The notes below the pieces were generated by a model. That model was given only the letters and a program-made list of their open reading frames with translations, did no database searches and was not told the origin of the DNA. From Serinus canaria (lineage: Eukaryota; Chordata; Aves; Passeriformes; Fringillidae), in NCBI RefSeq assembly GCF_022539315.1, contig NC_066316.1:6711501-6775500 (forward strand): a stretch of 64,000 bases of DNA, written 5' to 3'. Positions 63,399 to 64,000 of this stretch are shown here, in pieces; position 1 is the stretch's first letter, and each line of letters begins with the position of its first letter. Position numbers and translations under genes: made by a program.

Positions 63399-64000
63399 GA
63401 CTGCTGGTATATGTTTTTCTGATGCTGCACAGAAAAATTAGGCAGAGTAACAGACAGCCACAATTAGTAAATGTTTCTCCACTGAATCCCCCAAGCACAC
63501 AAGACTGAGCATTTACACAAGGGTATCTAACAGCAGGGAATTCATTGCATATTTTGTGTACTTTGATGAAACAGGATGATTTATGTTCTTACCAGCTGCA
63601 TTCCAGGGAAGAAATACAAAATGTAATGGGAATATCAGTGTATATCTCTAGTTACTCTCTTCGTTCTCCTCCACACTCTTCTCCTCTAAACCAGCACATT
63701 TATTTCATATCAGATACATCCAAATAATTCTACCATATCTTATCATGCCTTTGCAGGGAAATCATGGCCATGATGACTGTCACAGCCTAGAGCTCGCTTT
63801 GCCAGCTGTTTCACAGGTCAGGGCCACAATTCCCAGGAATAAGTTGGTAAAGCCCTGGAAAGAGTTGCAGGATCTTATAAGTTTGAAGACATCTCAAAGG
63901 AAGCTTTCCTAGGCTGTCTCTGTGGGTGGTGTCTGTGCAAAGACATACCAAAAGCAGGGGAGTTCAGATGAGCTGCACTTCATGTGATGCTAGCACACCC
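63399..64000. other. Non-coding edge of the window
   Basis: No gene or repeat recognised. One 60-codon frame at 63545-63727 is unremarkable. Confidence 0.55.

Noticed and set aside
1..64000. A defence system, biosynthetic cluster or CRISPR-like array
   Set aside because: The window has vertebrate non-coding character; no regularly spaced repeats, gene clusters or prokaryotic signals were seen.

Overview
The window looks like bird DNA, most likely from a songbird (passerine). It is AT-rich (about 60% by eye) and holds no gene I can name. Two repeat signals point to birds: eight fragments of the CR1 LINE with recognisable avian 3' ends, and long terminal repeats (LTRs) of endogenous-retrovirus families that I recognise from songbird genomes. 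I saw no mammalian SINE or L1 sequence, no bacterial-type gene packing, no tRNA or rRNA gene and no CRISPR array. Everything fits an intergenic stretch or the inside of very long introns.

Layout. 1-3700 is single-copy sequence with one candidate exon on the minus strand at the left edge (43-201). At 3704-3980 a truncated CR1 abuts the 5' part of an LTR. 6896-7162 holds two long T tracts and an (AT)n microsatellite inside a perfect inverted repeat. A well-preserved CR1 3' end lies at 11215-11590. A possible poly(A)-tailed retroposon on the minus strand spans 12579-13128. 18330-18420 is extremely AT-rich. 20552-21505 contains the longest open frame (310 codons from its ATG, minus strand), with no recognisable domain. 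24486-25689 is the best-resolved structure: an older LTR split by a complete younger solo LTR of another family, both on the minus strand. Further CR1 pieces lie at 27122-27335 (minus), 35683-36035, 39045-39094, 41752-41847, 50461-50508 and 63329-63398 (plus). The rest is unannotated non-coding sequence with scattered short hairpins.

No operon, pathway or multi-gene system is visible, and I do not claim one. The most useful leads are the nested LTRs, a poly(A) retroposon candidate (unusual in birds, whose CR1 machinery seldom copies polyadenylated mRNA), and a few short splice-flanked open segments (43-201 minus; 33987-34061, 16874-16942 and 40893-40923 plus). These could be exons of an unidentified gene or lncRNA, or chance. 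All family assignments are from memory of consensus sequences; no search was run.
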